From the NCBI GenBank assembly GCA_018136815.1, contig CM030931.1:5152148-5216147 (forward strand): a DNA stretch of 64,000 nt, in the 5' to 3' direction. Position numbers and translations under genes: made by a program. Shown here one piece after another: positions 61,128 to 64,000 of the stretch. Under the pieces are notes generated by a model, which made no database searches, was not told where the DNA came from, and saw only the letters and a program-made list of their open reading frames with translations. How positions within the stretch are numbered: the first letter of the stretch is position 1; each line of letters begins with the position of its first letter. Origin of the DNA: Isochrysis galbana. Lineage: Eukaryota > Haptophyta > Isochrysidales > Isochrysidaceae.

Positions 61128-61967
61128 ACGCCGGCCAGATGGGAAAGCGGGCTCAAAGGCCCGAAACACCTAGAGTACCCCTTAGCAGATGAGTACGCGC
61201 TTAACGGCAAGATACAACTAGATCAAATCACCGTATCCGACATCACGAGCGAATACCTAGTGGGTGGCCCCAGCGACAAACCGCAGCCGGCCCGAGAAAA
61301 GTGGACCCGTAAGCTAGACTTGACCCGGGAGGAGTGGATCCACGTGGCAAAACTATACACACACCCGATGCTCAAGCACACGGATAAACACCCTCACTTT
61401 AAACACATCACTCATAGGAGGCTAGGCACACGTAACCGATTCGCCACGGCGACCACGGCGAAATGCAGACTATGTGGAAAACATCGCGAAAACTCGACAC
61501 ACCTCGCCAGATGCCCTTCCACACAACAAATCTTCCGGGCCGTAGAAGCGGTAACGGGGTACACGCCTAGAGAAGACAGATCGACAGCACAAAAACTTAA
61601 AGACAGACTCTTCGTATACCCAAACACAACGACACCCGACAGCCTCAAAGCCCTCTACATCATAGCGTGGAGGTACATAATAGGTGACTTTTACAAAGTA
61701 GAATTTGACAACTACACTTTCCACCACGTGCCGGTCATCGAAAAAACCCTTAGCAGATTTACGGTCCTCGCCAGAGGACTCACCCCCCCAGACAAGCCCT
61801 CGACCGCACGCACTAGCATAGCCTCACAAGGGAGAAAACCGAAGCTCAAGTCCCCGCGTGAGCTTTTCGCACCCGTCTTTACTTTCAACGATAAAGGCAC
61901 ACTGATGTTAGGCGGCAACCTGGCCGCAATAGCCAATGCACTCCAACTAACGGAAAAGCTAGCTTAA
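61128..61967 (+). mobile_element. LINE 3' coding fragment with CCHC-type C-terminal finger
   Basis: In-frame coding starts before the Met at 61260 (HTPARWESGLKGPKHLEY) and runs to a stop at 61967. CRLCGKHRENSTHLARC has the C-x2-C-x7-H-x3/4-C layout that follows the reverse transcriptase in many LINEs. Further on are FYKVEFDNYTFHHVPV and a basic stretch. The catalytic reverse transcriptase is absent. A hAT element is inserted at its upstream edge. Confidence 0.6.
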
Positions 61968-62653
61968 CCGCGCATAAGCTGTCACGACGCTTCACACACC
62001 CGCCCTGCCTCAACCCCCGAAAACACGGAAACACGCCGCCCATCTCATAGGTCTAATAAAAAGAAACAATATAGAAACCGATAGCCCGATGGTACAGGAG
62101 GAGGAAAGAGTGGAAAAAACCTATCGGGGATCGGTGCACACCGTCTGCTGCAGGAAACCCCATACACCCAGCCCCTAGGTAGCGCACAAGGGACGGGCCG
62201 CAAGGCAGGTGGAGGGGGGATGAGAGCGGCGGGCGAGGCTGCATGTGTCAGAGTGCAGAGTCGCGCGAGCGGCGAGAATATTAAGAAGTTTTTTTTTTCG
62301 TTACTGGGTGGACTCCACCAAGAAGGGGGGTCTCCCGCTCTCTCTACTAGTGTGCCTCTCTCCTCGCTCTAAAACTACCGGGGGGGAGACCAACAAAGAG
62401 AGACACACATATAATCATCTTACGAGGACAGACCAATTTATGTGAGGAGGTCTCTCTCTGGGCCTCTCTCTCTCTTCAATATCGTCGCCTCTAGATCCAC
62501 ATATTCTCTCTGCTCTCGCGTCGTCTCGCTCTCTACCATTTCTCCGTCTCTCTTCTTCTTCTTCTTCTTCCATATCCTCCATCTTTCTTCTCTTTCACAG
62601 CTTCTTCCTTCCTGTCTTTCCTCTACTTTTCTGGGACATCTATTCTCTACTCT
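61968..62653. promoter_or_regulatory. LINE 3' tail and CT-rich tract before the C2orf69-family gene
   Basis: 61968-62290 follows the LINE stop and ends near GAGAATATTAAGAAG and a T-run. From about 62445 to 62650 the plus strand is CT-rich, including a TTC array (62549-62569), up to the start codon at 62654. Probably promoter/5'UTR of the next gene. Confidence 0.4.
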
Positions 62654-63721
62654 ATGATTCCCCTTTCCCCCCGAGAGCTCTCTCTCCATCGGTTCCGCCG
62701 AGCGCCCCGGACGCGGGGGAGGGGAGAGGGAAGGAAGGGGCTGGTAGACCATATGGCTCGGCACATCTCGTCTCACGCCGTCGGACAGATGCGTGTCGGC
62801 GCAACAACCGTGCTCTACGCCCTTCCTCGTTCCTCGGCGGCCACACTCTCGCTGATTGCCTTCCCGGGAGACGCAGTGGCCTTCCCAGGCTGGCCCTGCC
62901 TCCATGGTGCTAGAGGGTGCCACCCACACGCCGGGGGACTGCTGGGCGCCCTCTTTGGCCGGCTCGAGCGTATGGGCACAGCGCAGGCCACGGCCCTGTT
63001 CGTCGTGGAGCCGGAGGCACTATCGGACCACCATGCTGTCTTTTCGCAGTTCCTGCCACCGACAACTGCCTCAGGCGAGCCTGTTCAAGGATACGACGGC
63101 AGACGACGAATCGCCTCAATGCAGCTGGCTGGCGTGCTCGATGCCGTGCGTCGAGCTGCTGTGCACGCACAGATTCCACCTCTGCCAGTTGCCATCCCAC
63201 TTATCGTCGCAGGATTCTCCAAGGGAGGAGTTGTCGCCAACCAGATCCTAGCAGAGCTTGCCTTGGCGTCCGATGTGCAATGTTTAGATGCTGTCCGTAA
63301 GGACCAGCGCCTCTGGGAGGAGGAGACGGTGGGCCACGCCCTGGATCCCAATGGTGACGGCACAGCCGTGCTCTCACGGTTGGCTGAGGTGCACTTTTTG
63401 GATGTAGGGCTGCATTGCCGTGGAGCATACCTGACGGACATGGTTGTTGCCGCTGCTCTAGGGGCGCGCTCGTCGCCACCAAGACTCTTTTTCCATGGCA
63501 CGCCCCGGCAATGGCGCGATCCCACTCGAAGATGGTTGGTGGACGAGAAGGACCGCTCTGTCCAGATACTCCGAGAGGGGGGGCTGTCTGTTATCGAGCG
63601 GGAGTATTTTGTTATGGAACAGCCATCGCTCGAGATGCACTTCCGCGTGTGCGAGGAATTTGAAACGAGTGGCAGCAGCCTGCTGGATCGATTAGACAAT
63701 CGCGACGCCTCACGAAGCTGA
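62654..63721 (+). CDS. C2orf69-family protein
   Basis: One uninterrupted frame of 355 residues. It shares with animal C2orf69 an alpha/beta-hydrolase-like layout: LIAFPGDAVAFPG, the nucleophile-elbow-like GFSKGGVVANQILAEL (187 onward), VHFLDVGLHCRGAYLTD, LFFHGTPRQWRDPTRRWLVD, then FVMEQPSLEMHFRVCEEF near the end. The animal protein is mitochondrial and its substrate is unknown. The first ~30 residues are basic and could act as a mitochondrial leader; a later Met near 62756 is an alternative start. A plain hydrolase activity is not proven for the family. Confidence 0.8.
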   Translation: MIPLSPRELSLHRFRRAPRTRGRGEGRKGLVDHMARHISSHAVGQMRVGATTVLYALPRSSAATLSLIAFPGDAVAFPGWPCLHGARGCHPHAGGLLGALFGRLERMGTAQATALFVVEPEALSDHHAVFSQFLPPTTASGEPVQGYDGRRRIASMQLAGVLDAVRRAAVHAQIPPLPVAIPLIVAGFSKGGVVANQILAELALASDVQCLDAVRKDQRLWEEETVGHALDPNGDGTAVLSRLAEVHFLDVGLHCRGAYLTDMVVAAALGARSSPPRLFFHGTPRQWRDPTRRWLVDEKDRSVQILREGGLSVIEREYFVMEQPSLEMHFRVCEEFETSGSSLLDRLDNRDASRS

Positions 63722-64000
63722 TAGTCGGCGAGCCATGAGGTGGAAGATGGCGCCGGCCTTGTGGCCTTGCACTCCGATGTTTCAATTCGGGGAGATGATG
63801 CTCGTGGAGTCACAGCTATTGGGTGACACCAAATCGTCGGGAGAATGGGAACGGCTTTAGAACGACGCCAGTGTGCTCAGCCGCTCGCGTGTAGCTTTAG
63901 GGCCCATAGGTCCTGATGCGTCCTCCACGTTGTTATATGAAAGAAAATCTCCTCATTCATTTTCTTCAGATTGATGCAGAGCTGGTAGGGCGGTCGAATG
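63722..64000. other. 3' flank of the C2orf69-family gene
   Basis: No gene, repeat or RNA recognised up to the window end. Confidence 0.4.

Overview
The window is nuclear DNA of a single-celled eukaryote. Genes sit far apart, several are split by short GT-AG (once GC-AG) introns, base composition is GC-rich, and long CT/GA tracts lie next to start codons. One gene, a plastid-type ABC1K kinase, begins with a signal peptide followed by a Ser/Pro-rich transit-like stretch. That two-part leader fits a complex plastid of red-algal descent (haptophyte, stramenopile or similar). I cannot name the species. Two 100-base N gaps show that this is a scaffold.

Left part (1-21 kb): the last exon of a coiled-coil protein; two paralogous multi-pass membrane proteins with the same intron positions (1532-2869 and 11362-12646, both minus) on either side of a complete five-exon UFL1 gene (4228-7115, minus); two small DNA transposons with exact 8-bp target duplications (7290-8228, 8578-9067); a decayed ORF at 14.4-15.2 kb; and a nine-exon ABC1K1-type gene (16187-20582, minus) with a minisatellite in its first intron.

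Middle (21-47 kb): mostly mobile DNA. A dispersed ~950-bp repeat with a 14-bp target duplication is split by a 3,050-bp element with terminal inverted repeats; the matching empty site is at 51.8 kb. That element carries AT-rich ORFs unlike their surroundings and a RING-like ORF. An 11.5-kb Ty3/gypsy chromovirus (27533-39007, minus) follows. Its 2,388-residue Pol carries, ahead of the protease, a domain of the phage-type DNA cytosine methyltransferase family. Then comes an eight-exon gene that fuses histidinol dehydrogenase to ATP phosphoribosyltransferase (40436-43794, plus), a small hAT-like element, and scrambled pieces of the same retroelement family.

Right part (47-64 kb): an intronless XPB-like helicase with an altered motif II and an inverted partial copy of its own 5' end; GC-rich dispersed repeats; an EF-hand-like protein; a three-exon PP6-type phosphatase catalytic subunit; a diverged solo LTR; a LINE fragment cut by a hAT element that retains the transposase C-terminus; and a C2orf69-family protein.

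The host genes are unrelated housekeeping or organelle functions (UFMylation, plastid kinase, histidine synthesis, phosphatase). They do not form a cluster. The main interest lies in the mobile elements, above all the methyltransferase-bearing gypsy element and the nested 3-kb element, and in the HisD-HisG fusion. Exon borders were placed by hand from splice signals, phase and family conservation.
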